64,000 nt of DNA from SP197 sp965242595 (GCA_965242595.1 OZ251464.1:310001-374000); one strand, 5' to 3'; shown: positions 47,372 to 56,062, counted from the first letter of the stretch. Program-made: numbers and translations. The notes: a model not told the origin generated them from the sequence alone.

Positions 47372-47519
47372 GACGATCTCCCATCTCCTGCGGGCATAAG
47401 GTTCACCCCGGATGATACGGTCCCGCCCCGGCGCGGTCCAGGCCCTGGCACGCCACGCCGGGGCGGGCTAAGCATCCCTGCCGAGGCAGCCCCGCGCGGC
47501 GAGGGAAAGGAGGAGTGCC

Positions 47520-48257
47520 ATGACCGCAGACGCGCCCAAAGCGGGCTGGAACGAGGAGGATTCCCGCGCCTTCCTCGATACCGGCGCCTATTATGTGCCC
47601 GAGCGCGAAACCCAGATCGCCACCGTCGTCGGCGTCATTCCGCCCCCGCCGGATGGCGCCGTCATCGTCGATATCTGCTGCGGCGAGGGTCTGCTGGCCG
47701 AGGCCATTGCGCGCCGCTTCCCCGCCGCCTGCCTCCACGCCCTGGATGGCTCGCCGGCTATGCTGAAGGCGGCTGGCGCCCGGCTCCGGGCGGGCGGCGG
47801 GCGCTATCGCCTGGCGCCGATCGCGCTGGCCCGGCGCGGCTGGCGGCGCTTTCCGGTGCCGGTGCATGCCTTCGTGTCGTCGCTCGCCATCCACCATCTC
47901 GATGGCCCCGGCAAGGCGCTGCTGTTCGCCGATCTCGCCCGCCAGCTGGCCCCTGGCGGCGTGCTGATCGTGTGCGACCTGGTGGAGGCCCAGCGCGAGG
48001 CCACCCGCGCCCTGTGGCAGCGGCAATGGGACGAAGGCGTCGCCCAGCGCGCCCGCGCCCTGGACGGCCACGACGGGATGCTGGAACGCTTCCGCCAGGA
48101 CGGCTGGAACTACTATGCCGACCCCGAAGCCGACCCGGTGGACATGCCGTCGGGCCTGTGCGATCAGCTGCGCTGGCTGGCCGATGCCGGCCTCGAGAAT
48201 ATCGATGTCCACTGGCTGAAGGCCGGCCACGCCATCTTCTCCGGCATACGACCATAA
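47520..48257 (+). CDS. Class I SAM-dependent methyltransferase
   Basis: 245 residues. The SAM-binding motif VIVDICCGEGLLAEAIARRFP (motif I), LHALDGSPAMLKAAG (acidic loop), FVSSLAIHHLDGPGKALLFADLARQLAPGGVLIVCDLVE (motifs III-IV) follow the classical order. The C-terminal DMPSGLCDQLRWLADAGLENIDVHWLKAGHAIFSG resembles methyltransferase type 11/12 proteins. Target unknown. AAAGGAGG upstream supports the ATG. It is the last GC-rich gene before the AT-richer island; a large hairpin follows its stop directly. Confidence 0.87.
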   Translation: MTADAPKAGWNEEDSRAFLDTGAYYVPERETQIATVVGVIPPPPDGAVIVDICCGEGLLAEAIARRFPAACLHALDGSPAMLKAAGARLRAGGGRYRLAPIALARRGWRRFPVPVHAFVSSLAIHHLDGPGKALLFADLARQLAPGGVLIVCDLVEAQREATRALWQRQWDEGVAQRARALDGHDGMLERFRQDGWNYYADPEADPVDMPSGLCDQLRWLADAGLENIDVHWLKAGHAIFSGIRP

Positions 48258-48258
48258 G

Positions 48259-48300
48259 GGAATGTGTTCACTATCGCACCAGCTCTGATAGTCACATTCC
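48259..48300. other. Long interrupted inverted repeat at the left edge of the AT-rich island
   Basis: GGAATGTG (48259-48266) plus ACTATC (48270-48275) pair with GATAGT and CACATTCC (48287-48300), a 14-bp stem with a three-base bulge and an 11-base loop. It begins immediately after the methyltransferase stop and ends 27 bp before the next gene. It could be a terminator without a T-run, an operator, or the end of an inserted segment. Confidence 0.75.
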
Positions 48301-48327
48301 TTGCCACTCTTAGAGGAGGATCGAATA

Positions 48328-50007
48328 ATGACCAGAAATTTAACAGAAAGTTTAGGGCGCATGCCTCGTGCACAAGCCAATGTGCGGCCCGTAAGCCAAG
48401 TGACGATGGCAATTACTGCAAGTGATCTTGACGTTCAGTTTGGTAACGTGCAACAAGAAGTGCTGCGTTGGATGCGAAATCGCGCTGGGAAAAGTTTGCC
48501 GAAGCAAGCATGGAAAGGCGAAAGCTTTGAACTTACCGAAATTGGCTCACAGCCTGTGGAGGCCACATTTCTTAAGGAAAAGCACTATTGGGCAGCGAGA
48601 TTAGACGATGCCGATAAAAGTACACCAGACCGATCTTGGGTAACTGAAACCGCTATAGCTAAAGACAAGAATAATGAAAGAATACTCTTCGGTGCGCGTC
48701 TCACATGCGTCACTCGCGGCGAAGACACACCGTTCGACCCGACCATTCCTGGGTTCGTCAGACAGATTGTAAGCAAGTTTGGCGGCATCATTGACGGCCG
48801 CATGATCAGCAAAGAGCCGTGGATAGTTGATACACCTGAAGAAGTACAGGTACTGATCAAGCTAATTACCAATCCGAATCGGAATCAGGACGTTATCGTC
48901 ATTTCGACACAGGGCCAGAGCAACGAGGTTCCTCCTACACTGATTTCGGCAAATTCCGTAGCCGAACGGCTATTAGGTGCTGCCCATATTGTCGTCATCA
49001 CCACAGAGGCTTCATATGTTCTGACAAGCATAGTTGGTAAGGAATTATCGGTCTTCCGCCGCGCAGTGCGAACATATAAGCCTGACTTCGATCTAGAAGA
49101 AGCGCAGCCATACGATCATTCTCTTGCGGTTGAATCACGGATACGTGGTTGGACTGGAGGCCCTCAGGCCTTCGAAAATTTCCTCATTGCTTCCTGTTTG
49201 AGAGAAACTGTGCGGCGTCAGAATCATGAAAAATATCTGCCGCCCTATATTGAAGTTAAGCGAGCTGCAAAGAAGTTGCAACTTGAGCATAGCTTTTCTA
49301 AGAGGGTTAAGGAGTCTATGACAAAATCATTGGAGGGATTGCAGCAAGAAAATAAACTTCTTCGGGCACAATTGGAAGAATATGAAATGGAATTGAGGAA
49401 CACGGAAAAGGCTGCCTATGAATTGGTTGACGAAACAAGGAGAAAGCTTGATGATGCTATGGAGACGGAGAAGGAAATTAGATCTGAAAATTGGCGACTA
49501 AAAGTGAGAATAAATCATCTTGAAAGAAATGATGGTGTTGTGCAATCGCACACACTCCAAATCCCTACAAGTTTTGAAGATCTCCAGGATTGGTCTAACA
49601 AACATCTTTCTGGCAAAGTCTATTTGCACAACCGAGCGGTAAGGTCCGCAAAGGGATCAAAATTCGAAAATGTTGCTCTTGCTTATCGCGCATTGCTGAT
49701 ACTGCGTGATTTTTATGTTCCAATGCGTCTCGAAAGTGGTGATGATTTGCGAGCCAGGTATGTACAAGAATTAAAGAAAGAGAATCTTAGGGAAACATCC
49801 ACTTTTGCAGGCTCGCGCTTTGGCCAATATGGAGATGAGTATTTTGTTAGACATGGCGGGAGAAAGAGGAAGCTTGATCGGCATCTGAAAGGTAGTGATT
49901 CTCGCGATCCGCGTTTTGGTTTTCGACTCTATTTCTTCTGGGACGACGATAATGGAGAAGTCGTCGTGGGGTCGCTCCCTAGTCACCTAAAAACAGACAT
50001 CAGTTGA
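48328..50007 (+). CDS. Orphan AT-richer gene, unknown function; coiled coil and RelE-like C-terminal segment
   Basis: 559 residues from an ATG with GAGGAGG upstream. Base and codon use differ sharply from all neighbours (many AAA, GAA, ATT, TTT codons), so recent transfer is likely. Three parts are visible: an alpha/beta N-terminal half (residues about 1-300) including LFGARLTCVTRG, TPEEVQVLIKLITNP and VVITTEASYVLTS..VGKELSVFRRAVRTYKP; a charged coiled coil (about 325-405, LEGLQQENKLLRAQLEEYEMEL); and a C-terminal part (about 430-559) ending FGFRLYFFWDDDNGEVVVGSLPSHL. The last segment resembles the closing strands of RelE/ParE-like nuclease toxins. I do not recognise a named family. A defence or toxin role is inference from layout and island character. 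Confidence 0.85.
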   Translation: MTRNLTESLGRMPRAQANVRPVSQVTMAITASDLDVQFGNVQQEVLRWMRNRAGKSLPKQAWKGESFELTEIGSQPVEATFLKEKHYWAARLDDADKSTPDRSWVTETAIAKDKNNERILFGARLTCVTRGEDTPFDPTIPGFVRQIVSKFGGIIDGRMISKEPWIVDTPEEVQVLIKLITNPNRNQDVIVISTQGQSNEVPPTLISANSVAERLLGAAHIVVITTEASYVLTSIVGKELSVFRRAVRTYKPDFDLEEAQPYDHSLAVESRIRGWTGGPQAFENFLIASCLRETVRRQNHEKYLPPYIEVKRAAKKLQLEHSFSKRVKESMTKSLEGLQQENKLLRAQLEEYEMELRNTEKAAYELVDETRRKLDDAMETEKEIRSENWRLKVRINHLERNDGVVQSHTLQIPTSFEDLQDWSNKHLSGKVYLHNRAVRSAKGSKFENVALAYRALLILRDFYVPMRLESGDDLRARYVQELKKENLRETSTFAGSRFGQYGDEYFVRHGGRKRKLDRHLKGSDSRDPRFGFRLYFFWDDDNGEVVVGSLPSHLKTDIS

Positions 50008-50194
50008 CACACCTCACCATATACAAGGACGATGTTTGTCCATCTTCGAGAATTTTATTCTCTGTTGTGGTTGACTATGTTGATGCGCTGAGGTTTGTAA
50101 AGAGAGCTTTCGGTAGCTAGACTGCGTCGCACGTCTTTGGTTCATTGCCAGGAAAACGATGAAATCAGCGCCACGGCGCTATGCCGGACAGCCC
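50008..50194. other. Right edge of the AT-rich island
   Basis: No gene is seen. GAGAAT-TTT-ATTCTC (about 50048-50062) forms a small AT-rich hairpin that may end transcription of the orphan gene. Base composition returns to the GC-rich background at about 50150. No direct repeat matching the left edge at 48258-48300 was found by eye. Confidence 0.5.
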
Positions 50195-50647
50195 TCACGG
50201 GCCGCGCTTCAGCGCCACCCGCCTTCCCGCCCATGGCGGCGGCTCGTCGGCGACGATGGCGGCCAGGGCGGCCTGCACCTCGTCCGGCATGGGCACGCTG
50301 CGCCCGGCGCGGCTGTCCACATGCAGCCACATGCACTCGATGCTGCCGCAGGCGCGCGCGCCCACCCGGAAGAGATGGGCCATATGCAGGCGCCTGGCGT
50401 CGAAGCCCAGCACCAGGCTGTCGAAGGCCAGGGTTTCGCCGCGCTGCACCTCGGCCAGATAGCGGATATGGGATTCCACCGTCACCAGAGCGCAGCCGGT
50501 GCGGTCGAAATAATCGGTGCCGATTCCCAGATGGGCCTGCAACGCCCAGGACGCCTCGCTGGCGGCGACCACATAATAGCCTTCGTTCATGTGGCCGTAA
50601 TGGTCGGTCCAGCCCTGCGGCACTTCGACGGAATAAAGCGTGACCAT
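50195..50647 (-). CDS. Acyl-CoA thioesterase (4HBT hot-dog family)
   Basis: 150 residues of the hot-dog fold. The catalytic-region motif WTDHYGHMNEGYYVVAASEASW, then ALVTVESHIRYLAEVQRGETLAFDSLVLGFDARRLHMAHLF, match bacterial thioesterases such as the betainyl-CoA thioesterase found with carnitine dehydrogenase. It would release a free acid from its CoA ester in the cytoplasm. The acyl group is not certain, but the CaiB-like transferase and methylamine-type genes elsewhere here make a carnitine or betaine role worth testing. It lies between the island and cobM, on the same strand as the cobalamin genes. Confidence 0.82.
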   Translation of the reverse strand: MVTLYSVEVPQGWTDHYGHMNEGYYVVAASEASWALQAHLGIGTDYFDRTGCALVTVESHIRYLAEVQRGETLAFDSLVLGFDARRLHMAHLFRVGARACGSIECMWLHVDSRAGRSVPMPDEVQAALAAIVADEPPPWAGRRVALKRGP

Positions 50648-50674
50648 GGCTTCCAGCCTGGCGGGGCCTCCAGC

Positions 50675-51472
50675 CTAGCAGGGCCGCCTGGCGCCGTCAT
50701 GGCCGGGCGGCGGAGGCTTGGCCCGGGGCCGCAGCACATGGTGGTGGCCGGCGTGGTAAAGGCGGCTTTCGTCGCCTTCCCCGGCCAGCACGCGCCCCAC
50801 CAGGATCAACGCCGTTCGGGTGATGCCGGCCGCCTTCACCTTGGGCCGGATGTCGGCCAGGGTGCCGGCGATGAAGCGCTGATCGGGCCAGCCCACCCGG
50901 AAGGCCACCGTCACCGGGCAATCGCCGCCGTAATGGGGCATCAGCGCGCGCACCACCCGCGCCAGGGCGGCGATGGAAAGATGGATGGCCAGCGTCGCGC
51001 GGCTGGCGCACAGCGCCTCCAGCTCTTCGCCCCCGGGCATGGCGCTGGCGCGGGTGGCGGTGCGGGTCAGGATCACGGTCTGGGCCACGCCGGGCAGGGT
51101 CAGCGGGCGTTTCAGCGCGGCGGCGGCGGCGGCGAAGGCGGGCACGCCCGGCGTGATGTCCCAGGCGATCCCCAGCCGGTCCAGCCGGCGGCCCTGTTCG
51201 GCGACGGCGCCATAGAGCGAGCTGTCGCCGGAATGAAGCCTGGCCACATCTTCGCCGCGCCCGTCGGCCGCCGCCATCAGCGCCACGATGGCGTCCAGAT
51301 GAAGCGGCGCCGTATCCACCTTGCGTGCGCCGGGCGCGGCCTGGGCTACCACCTCGTCCGGCACCAGCGAGCCGGCATAAAGCAGCAGCGGGCAGGATTG
51401 CACCAGCCGCAGGCCGCGCACGGTGATCAGATCGGGTGCGCCGGGGCCGGCGCCGATGAAATGCACCGTCAC
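50675..51472 (-). CDS. cobM: Precorrin-4 C11-methyltransferase
   Basis: 265 residues of the tetrapyrrole methylase family. VHFIGAGPGAPDLITVRGLRLVQSCPLLLYAGSLVP, ARLHSGDSSLYGAVAEQGRRLD and TPGVPAFAAAAAAL are typical of CobM/CbiF, which methylates C11 of precorrin-4 with SAM. GTG start overlapping the cobJ stop (GTGA). The C-terminus carries a short Pro/Arg tail. Last gene of the cbiX-orf74-cobH-cobL-cobI-cobJ-cobM operon. Confidence 0.93.
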   Translation of the reverse strand: MTVHFIGAGPGAPDLITVRGLRLVQSCPLLLYAGSLVPDEVVAQAAPGARKVDTAPLHLDAIVALMAAADGRGEDVARLHSGDSSLYGAVAEQGRRLDRLGIAWDITPGVPAFAAAAAALKRPLTLPGVAQTVILTRTATRASAMPGGEELEALCASRATLAIHLSIAALARVVRALMPHYGGDCPVTVAFRVGWPDQRFIAGTLADIRPKVKAAGITRTALILVGRVLAGEGDESRLYHAGHHHVLRPRAKPPPPGHDGARRPC

Positions 51473-53292
51473 GGCTCCGCCCCGGCGCCATAGCCGCGCG
51501 GCGTATAGGCGATGCTGGCGCCCAGATGGCGGAAACGCCGCGTGGTGGATGCCCCCACCAGCACGATGCTGGCCATGTCGATGGCGGCGGGCTCCAGTTC
51601 GGCCAGGGTGGTGTGGCGGGTTTCCTCGCCGTCGCGCGCCAGCAGCCGGGCGACGATCACGGGCGTCGTTCCGGCCCGGTGGCGCAGCAGGATGGCGCGG
51701 GCTTCGGCCAGGGGGCGGCGGCGCCCTGGCGCGGCCGGGTTGTAGAAGGCGATGGCGAAATCGGCCACTGCGGCCGCCTCCACGCGCCGCCTGACGGTCG
51801 CCAGCGGCGTCAGCAGGTCGGAAAGCGAGATGGCGCAGAAATCGTGGCCCAACGGCGCCCCGGCCCGGGCGGCGGCCACCTGCAGCGCCGAGACGCCCGC
51901 CACCACATCGATGGCGACGCCACGCCAGGCGGGGCGCGCCTCGCGTTCCAGCAGTTCGAAGGTCAGACTCGCCATGGCATAGATGCCGGCATCGCCCGAA
52001 CACAGCAGCGCCACCCGGCCGCCTGCGCCCGCCAGATCCAGGGCGGCGCGGCAGCGGGCCTGCTCCTGGCCCAGGGCGAAGGCGTGGCGGCGCTTGCCGC
52101 GCCCCAGCGGGCGGGCGAGGTCGAGATAGGGGCCATAGCCCACCAGGTCGCTGGCGGCGGCGATGGCCCGGCTGGCCTCCGGCGTCCGCAGGGCGGGCGC
52201 GCCCGGCCCCAGCCCCACCAGCGCCAGATAGCCCAGCGGATGGGCCAGGGCGCCGGCATCGATGGCGGCCGGCGCGCGGGCGATGGCGCAGGTGGCCCGG
52301 GGCGAGCGCGTCTTGGCCACCGCCAGCTCGGCGCCGGGGCCGGCCGCCGCCAGCGCCGCCGCCTCGGCGACGCCATGGCAGCCGACGGCGGCGAACACCG
52401 CCTGCGACGGCGTGGCAAGGCGCGGCGTCTCCCGCTCCAGCCTGGCGGCGGCAAACAGCGCCAGCGGCACGGCGAAGGCGCGGGCGGTGGCCAGCACCGC
52501 CTCTTCGTCGGCCTTCACGTCCAGGCTGGCGATGCAGGCCAGGGCGTAGGGCGCCAATCCTGCCCCGGCCAGGGTGCGCCGCGCCAGCGCCAGCGCCTCG
52601 CCGGGGTCGCAGCCGCGCTCGCAGCCCAGCCCCAGCGCCAGCACCGGCGGATGCAGCAGCACGCCGTCGCCGCCGGCCCGCGCGCTCACCCGCACCTTGT
52701 GGCGCGCCCCGCCGCCATCCTCCGCAAAGGGAAGGCCAGCCAGCCAGGAGGCATCGCCCGCCTCCACCTCCAGCGCCACCTTCTCGCCCGCCAGCATGGC
52801 GGCCATCGCCGGGCCGGCGGCGGCCGGGTTGGCGAGGCGCCAGCCGGGCGGCGGCTCGTCCAGCGCGACGCCGAAGCCGAGGTCGCCCGCCGTCGTCACC
52901 GCCGCCACGCCGCCCAGGATGTCGGCGCAGGCCCGCGCCAGCCGGTTGGCGCCGCGATGGCCGCCCAGCAGCGGCACGGCGCTGCTGCCGTCTTCCGCCA
53001 CCGCCACCAGCGGCGCCTCGCGGCCCTTACCGGCCAGCAGCGGCGCGGTGGCGCGGATCAGGATGCCGGCGGCGCACACGCCGGCCACCGCCACGCCGGC
53101 GGCGAACAGGGCCGCGATATGCTCCATGGCGTCGTCGAAGGCGACCTCGGCTCCCGCCACGCGGCGGGCATAGCCGTGCAGCTTTGCCCCGGGCAGGGCG
53201 GCGGCCAGGCGGCGCGCGGTCGCCAGGCCGGACGGCCCCAGGCACAGCACGGCCGCATCGTTGGGAACGGGGGCCGGGGCGGGCGGCGTCAC
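51469..53292 (-). CDS. cobJ: CbiG-CobJ fusion: cobalamin biosynthesis protein / precorrin-3B C17-methyltransferase
   Basis: 607 residues. Residues about 12-345 are CbiG-like: LCLGPSGLATARRLAAALPGAKLHGYARR, GVCAAGILIRATAPLL, VAVAEDGSSAVPLLGGHRGANRLA, and the CobE-like VLALGLGCERGCDPGEALALARRTL. From about 352 (LGYLALVGLGPGAPALRTPEASRAI) it is CobJ: VGYGPYLDL, LLCSGDAGIYAMASL, VVAGVSALQVAAARAGAPLGHDFCAISLSDLLTP, IAFYNPAA. CobJ methylates C17 with ring contraction; CbiG opens the delta-lactone in the anaerobic route. Such fusions occur in alphaproteobacteria. GTG start overlapping cobI (GTGA). Confidence 0.92.
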   Translation of the reverse strand: MTPPAPAPVPNDAAVLCLGPSGLATARRLAAALPGAKLHGYARRVAGAEVAFDDAMEHIAALFAAGVAVAGVCAAGILIRATAPLLAGKGREAPLVAVAEDGSSAVPLLGGHRGANRLARACADILGGVAAVTTAGDLGFGVALDEPPPGWRLANPAAAGPAMAAMLAGEKVALEVEAGDASWLAGLPFAEDGGGARHKVRVSARAGGDGVLLHPPVLALGLGCERGCDPGEALALARRTLAGAGLAPYALACIASLDVKADEEAVLATARAFAVPLALFAAARLERETPRLATPSQAVFAAVGCHGVAEAAALAAAGPGAELAVAKTRSPRATCAIARAPAAIDAGALAHPLGYLALVGLGPGAPALRTPEASRAIAAASDLVGYGPYLDLARPLGRGKRRHAFALGQEQARCRAALDLAGAGGRVALLCSGDAGIYAMASLTFELLEREARPAWRGVAIDVVAGVSALQVAAARAGAPLGHDFCAISLSDLLTPLATVRRRVEAAAVADFAIAFYNPAAPGRRRPLAEARAILLRHRAGTTPVIVARLLARDGEETRHTTLAELEPAAIDMASIVLVGASTTRRFRHLGASIAYTPRGYGAGAEP

Positions 53293-54023
53293 GGCCCGGC
53301 CTCGCGCCCATCGTTCTGCCAGGCCTGGCCGCGCCGGTGGATCAGCACCATGGAAAAATAGGGCGCGGCGTCCGCCCGGGCCTCGGCAAAGGGCAGCACG
53401 CGCTGGCCGGCCATGGTGGCGCGTTCGACATAATGGGCGCGGGAGACCAGATCCAGGGCCGCCAGCACCCGGCGCAGCTTGGCCAGATGGCGCCCCACCT
53501 TCACCACCGCCGCCGCCTCCACGCCGGCCAGGCGGCGGCAGAGGTCGTCTTCCGCCAGGCTGCCGGGGCAGACCAGCAGCGCGTCGTTTCTGGCCGCCAG
53601 CGGCGCCCCCGCCACGGCCGGACAGGCCACCAGCGAGGTGACGCCCGGCACCGCCTCCACCCGGTGGCGCGCCGCCAGCCGCCCGTAGAGATACATGAAG
53701 CTGCCATAGAAAAACGGATCGCCTTCGCAGATCGCCGCCACATCGCGCCCGGCGTCGAGATGGCGGGCGATGGCCGCCGCCGCCCGGTCATAGACCGCCG
53801 CGGCCGGAAAGCGGCGCCCGTCCAGCGGCATGCGGATGGCGATCTCCTGCTTGCCGCTGCCGTCCAGCCAGTCGGCGACGATGGAACGGGCCAGGCTGGG
53901 CCCCTGCGGCGGCGCCGGATAGGCCACCACCGGCGCCGCGCTCAGCAGGCGGTGCGCCTTCAGGGTCAGCAGCTCGGGATCGCCCGGCCCCACGCCCAGC
54001 CCCCACAGCGTGCCCCCCGTCAT
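53289..54023 (-). CDS. cobI: Precorrin-2 C20-methyltransferase
   Basis: 244 residues of the tetrapyrrole methylase family. LWGLGVGPGDPELLTLKAHRLLSAAPVVAYPAP, AICEGDPFFYGSFMYLYGRLA and VEAVPGVTSLVACPAVAGAPLAARND define CobI/CbiL, which adds the C20 methyl to precorrin-2. The ATG overlaps the cobL stop (ATGA) and its stop overlaps the cobJ start (GTGA). Length is normal. Confidence 0.94.
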   Translation of the reverse strand: MTGGTLWGLGVGPGDPELLTLKAHRLLSAAPVVAYPAPPQGPSLARSIVADWLDGSGKQEIAIRMPLDGRRFPAAAVYDRAAAAIARHLDAGRDVAAICEGDPFFYGSFMYLYGRLAARHRVEAVPGVTSLVACPAVAGAPLAARNDALLVCPGSLAEDDLCRRLAGVEAAAVVKVGRHLAKLRRVLAALDLVSRAHYVERATMAGQRVLPFAEARADAAPYFSMVLIHRRGQAWQNDGREAGP

Positions 54024-55225
54024 GGCTTCACGGCCCGCCACTGCACCACCGGCAGCGCCGGGCGCCAGACCGTGAAGCCCGCCAGCGGCTCGGCACGGGC
54101 GATGGCGAACCTCACCAGCTCGCCCCCCTTTTCGCCGCACAGCTGCGCCAGGCGCCGCTCGCTCTCCAGGGTGACGGCGTTGGCGACCAGCCGCCCGCCG
54201 CAGGGCAGCGCCTGCCAGCAGGCCTCCGCCACCCCCGCGCGCGCCAGGCCGCCGCCGATGAAGATCGCGTCCGGGGTCGCCAGGGCGGCCAGGGCGGCAG
54301 GCGCTTCGCCGGCGACGATCTCCAGGCCCGGCACCCCCAACGCAGCGGCGTTGGCGGCCATGGCCTCCCGCCTGGCCCGGTGGCGCTCGATGGCGATGGC
54401 GGCGGCGCGCGGCGCGGCGCGCATCCATTCGATGGCGATGGAACCGCAGCCGGCGCCCACATCCCACAACAGCGCGCCCGGCAGCGGCGCCAGCGCCGCC
54501 AGGCTGGCCGCCCGCAGCTCGCGCCGGGTCAGCTGGCCATCGTGCTGGAAGGCGTCGTCGGGCAGCCCCGGCACCGGCGGCAGGATGCGCCGGCCCGGCG
54601 CCGCCACCAGCTCCACCGCCAGGGTGTTGAGGTCGTCCGCCTCGCAGGCGGGGCCGGCGGCGGCGGTGAAGGTGAAGCGACGCTCCCGCGCGCCGCCCAT
54701 GTGGCAGAGCACATGCAGGTGGCTTTCGCCGAAGCCGGCCCGGGCCAGCAGCGCCGCCACCTGGCCGGGCGTGTGGCGGTCGTGGGAGAGGATCAGCAGC
54801 CGCGCCCCCGGCGCCAGATGGGCGGCCAGCAGCGCCAGCGGACGGCCGTGGAGCGAAAGCTGCACCGTTTCGGCCACAGGCCAGGCCAGCCGCGCGCAGG
54901 CCAGCGAAAAGGCCGAAGGCGCCGGCCAGACCGCCATCGCCTCATGCCCGAACCGGCGCGCCAGGGGAACGCCGATGCCATAGCTCATGGGATCGCCGCT
55001 TGCCAGCACGCACACCCGGCGCCCTTCATGGGCGGCGATGGCCTCCAGGGTGGCGGCCAGCGGACGCTGCCAGGCCAGAGAGCGGGCGCCATGTTCGCCC
55101 ACCAGCGCCAGATGGCGCCTTCCGCCCACCACCAGTTCGGCGGCGGCGATGGCGGCGCGTGCCGGCGGCGCCAGCCCGTCCAGGCCGTCTTCGCCCAGGC
55201 CCACCACGGCCAGCCAGGGCGTCAA
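54020..55225 (-). CDS. cobL: Precorrin-6Y C5,15-methyltransferase (decarboxylating)
   Basis: 401 residues, the two-domain CobL. The CbiE-like part (1-200) has LAVVGLGEDGLDGL, VLASGDPMSYGIGVPLARRF and VWPAPSAFSLACARLAWP. The CbiT-like part (about 215-401) has PDDAFQHDGQLTRRELRAASLAALAPLPGALLWDVGAGCGSIAIEWMR, AIERHRARREAMAANAAAL and IFIGGGL. It methylates C5 and C15 and removes the acetate carboxyl at C12. The likely start is an unusual TTG at 55225, overlapping the cobH stop (TTGA), because translation from there gives the normal N-terminus. Confidence 0.93.
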   Translation of the reverse strand: MTPWLAVVGLGEDGLDGLAPPARAAIAAAELVVGGRRHLALVGEHGARSLAWQRPLAATLEAIAAHEGRRVCVLASGDPMSYGIGVPLARRFGHEAMAVWPAPSAFSLACARLAWPVAETVQLSLHGRPLALLAAHLAPGARLLILSHDRHTPGQVAALLARAGFGESHLHVLCHMGGARERRFTFTAAAGPACEADDLNTLAVELVAAPGRRILPPVPGLPDDAFQHDGQLTRRELRAASLAALAPLPGALLWDVGAGCGSIAIEWMRAAPRAAAIAIERHRARREAMAANAAALGVPGLEIVAGEAPAALAALATPDAIFIGGGLARAGVAEACWQALPCGGRLVANAVTLESERRLAQLCGEKGGELVRFAIARAEPLAGFTVWRPALPVVQWRAVKP

Positions 55226-55845
55226 CGGGGCCGCTCCAGCAGCGCGTTGACGGCGGCGGCCGCCATGGCGCTGCCGCCGCGCCGCCCGTGCACGGTGACG
55301 AAGGCCAGGCCGCTTTCCGCCAGCGCCCGCTTGGCCTCGGCGGCGCCGACGAAGCCTACCGGCATCCCCAGCGTCAGCGCCGGGCAGGGGCCGCCCCGCT
55401 GGGCGATTTCCAGCAGGCGGAACAGCGCCGTGGGCGCGTTGCCGATCGCCACCACCGCGCCTTCCAGCGCCCGGCCCCACAAATCCACCGCCGCCCAGGA
55501 GCGGGTGGTGGCCAGGCGGGCGGCGCGGCGGCGGGCGGCGGCGCTGGCCACCTTGCAGACGATGGGGTTGGCGGCGGGCAGGCGGGCGCGGTCGATGCCG
55601 CTGGCCACCATGCGGGCATCGCAGAACAGGGGCCGCCCGGCCGCCAGCGCCAGGCGCCCGGCCGCCACCGCGCCTTCGGAGGCATCCAGGCAGGCGACGA
55701 TATCGACCATGCCGCAGCTGTGGATCAGCCGCACCGCCAGGGCGCGCAGCGGCGGGGCCAGGCCGGAAAGATCGGCCTCGGCCGCGACGATGCGCCGCGA
55801 TTCGCGCGCGATGGCGGCGCCGTCGTTGAGATAGGCGTCAGCCAT
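55222..55845 (-). CDS. cobH: Precorrin-8X methylmutase
   Basis: 207 residues. SRRIVAAEADLSGLAPPLRALAVRLIHSCGMVDI includes the active-site histidine region; PLFCDARMVASGI, AAVDLWGRALEGAVVAIGNAPTALFRLLE, and the C-terminal LTLGMPVGFVGAAEAKRAL...VTVHGRRGGSAMAAAAVNAL are characteristic. It moves the C11 methyl to C12, giving hydrogenobyrinic acid. There is no Shine-Dalgarno before ATG 55845; coupling to the upstream 74-codon ORF, which ends inside this start region, could explain its translation. Confidence 0.94.
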   Translation of the reverse strand: MADAYLNDGAAIARESRRIVAAEADLSGLAPPLRALAVRLIHSCGMVDIVACLDASEGAVAAGRLALAAGRPLFCDARMVASGIDRARLPAANPIVCKVASAAARRRAARLATTRSWAAVDLWGRALEGAVVAIGNAPTALFRLLEIAQRGGPCPALTLGMPVGFVGAAEAKRALAESGLAFVTVHGRRGGSAMAAAAVNALLERPR

Positions 55846-56062
55846 GGCAGGCGGCGGCGCCAGGGACAGGCTTGGCGATGGGGGCAGGCCTGGCGCCCGG
55901 GATCCGGTCATGGCCCGGCAGGCAGGCGGGGCCGGCCAGGATCGCCGCCCATGGGTTGCGGGGGGCCGTGGCCTGGGCCTGCCGCGAATCCGCGCCGGTT
56001 TCGGGCCGATCCCCGGCGCCCCCACCCACCATCGGACGGGCGTCGAACGAGGGGGCGGTCAT
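55838..56062 (-). CDS. 74-codon ORF filling the cbiX-cobH gap, unknown
   Basis: 74 residues, Pro/Ala-rich, with AGPACLPGHD and a C-terminal AACHG that could bind metal. Its ATG overlaps the cbiX stop (ATGA) and its stop lies 8 bp inside cobH. All other junctions of this operon are 4-bp overlaps, so a real gene here would make the operon gap-free, and it would explain how cobH, lacking its own Shine-Dalgarno, is translated. Low complexity and no recognised family leave doubt. Confidence 0.45.
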   Translation of the reverse strand: MTAPSFDARPMVGGGAGDRPETGADSRQAQATAPRNPWAAILAGPACLPGHDRIPGARPAPIAKPVPGAAACHG

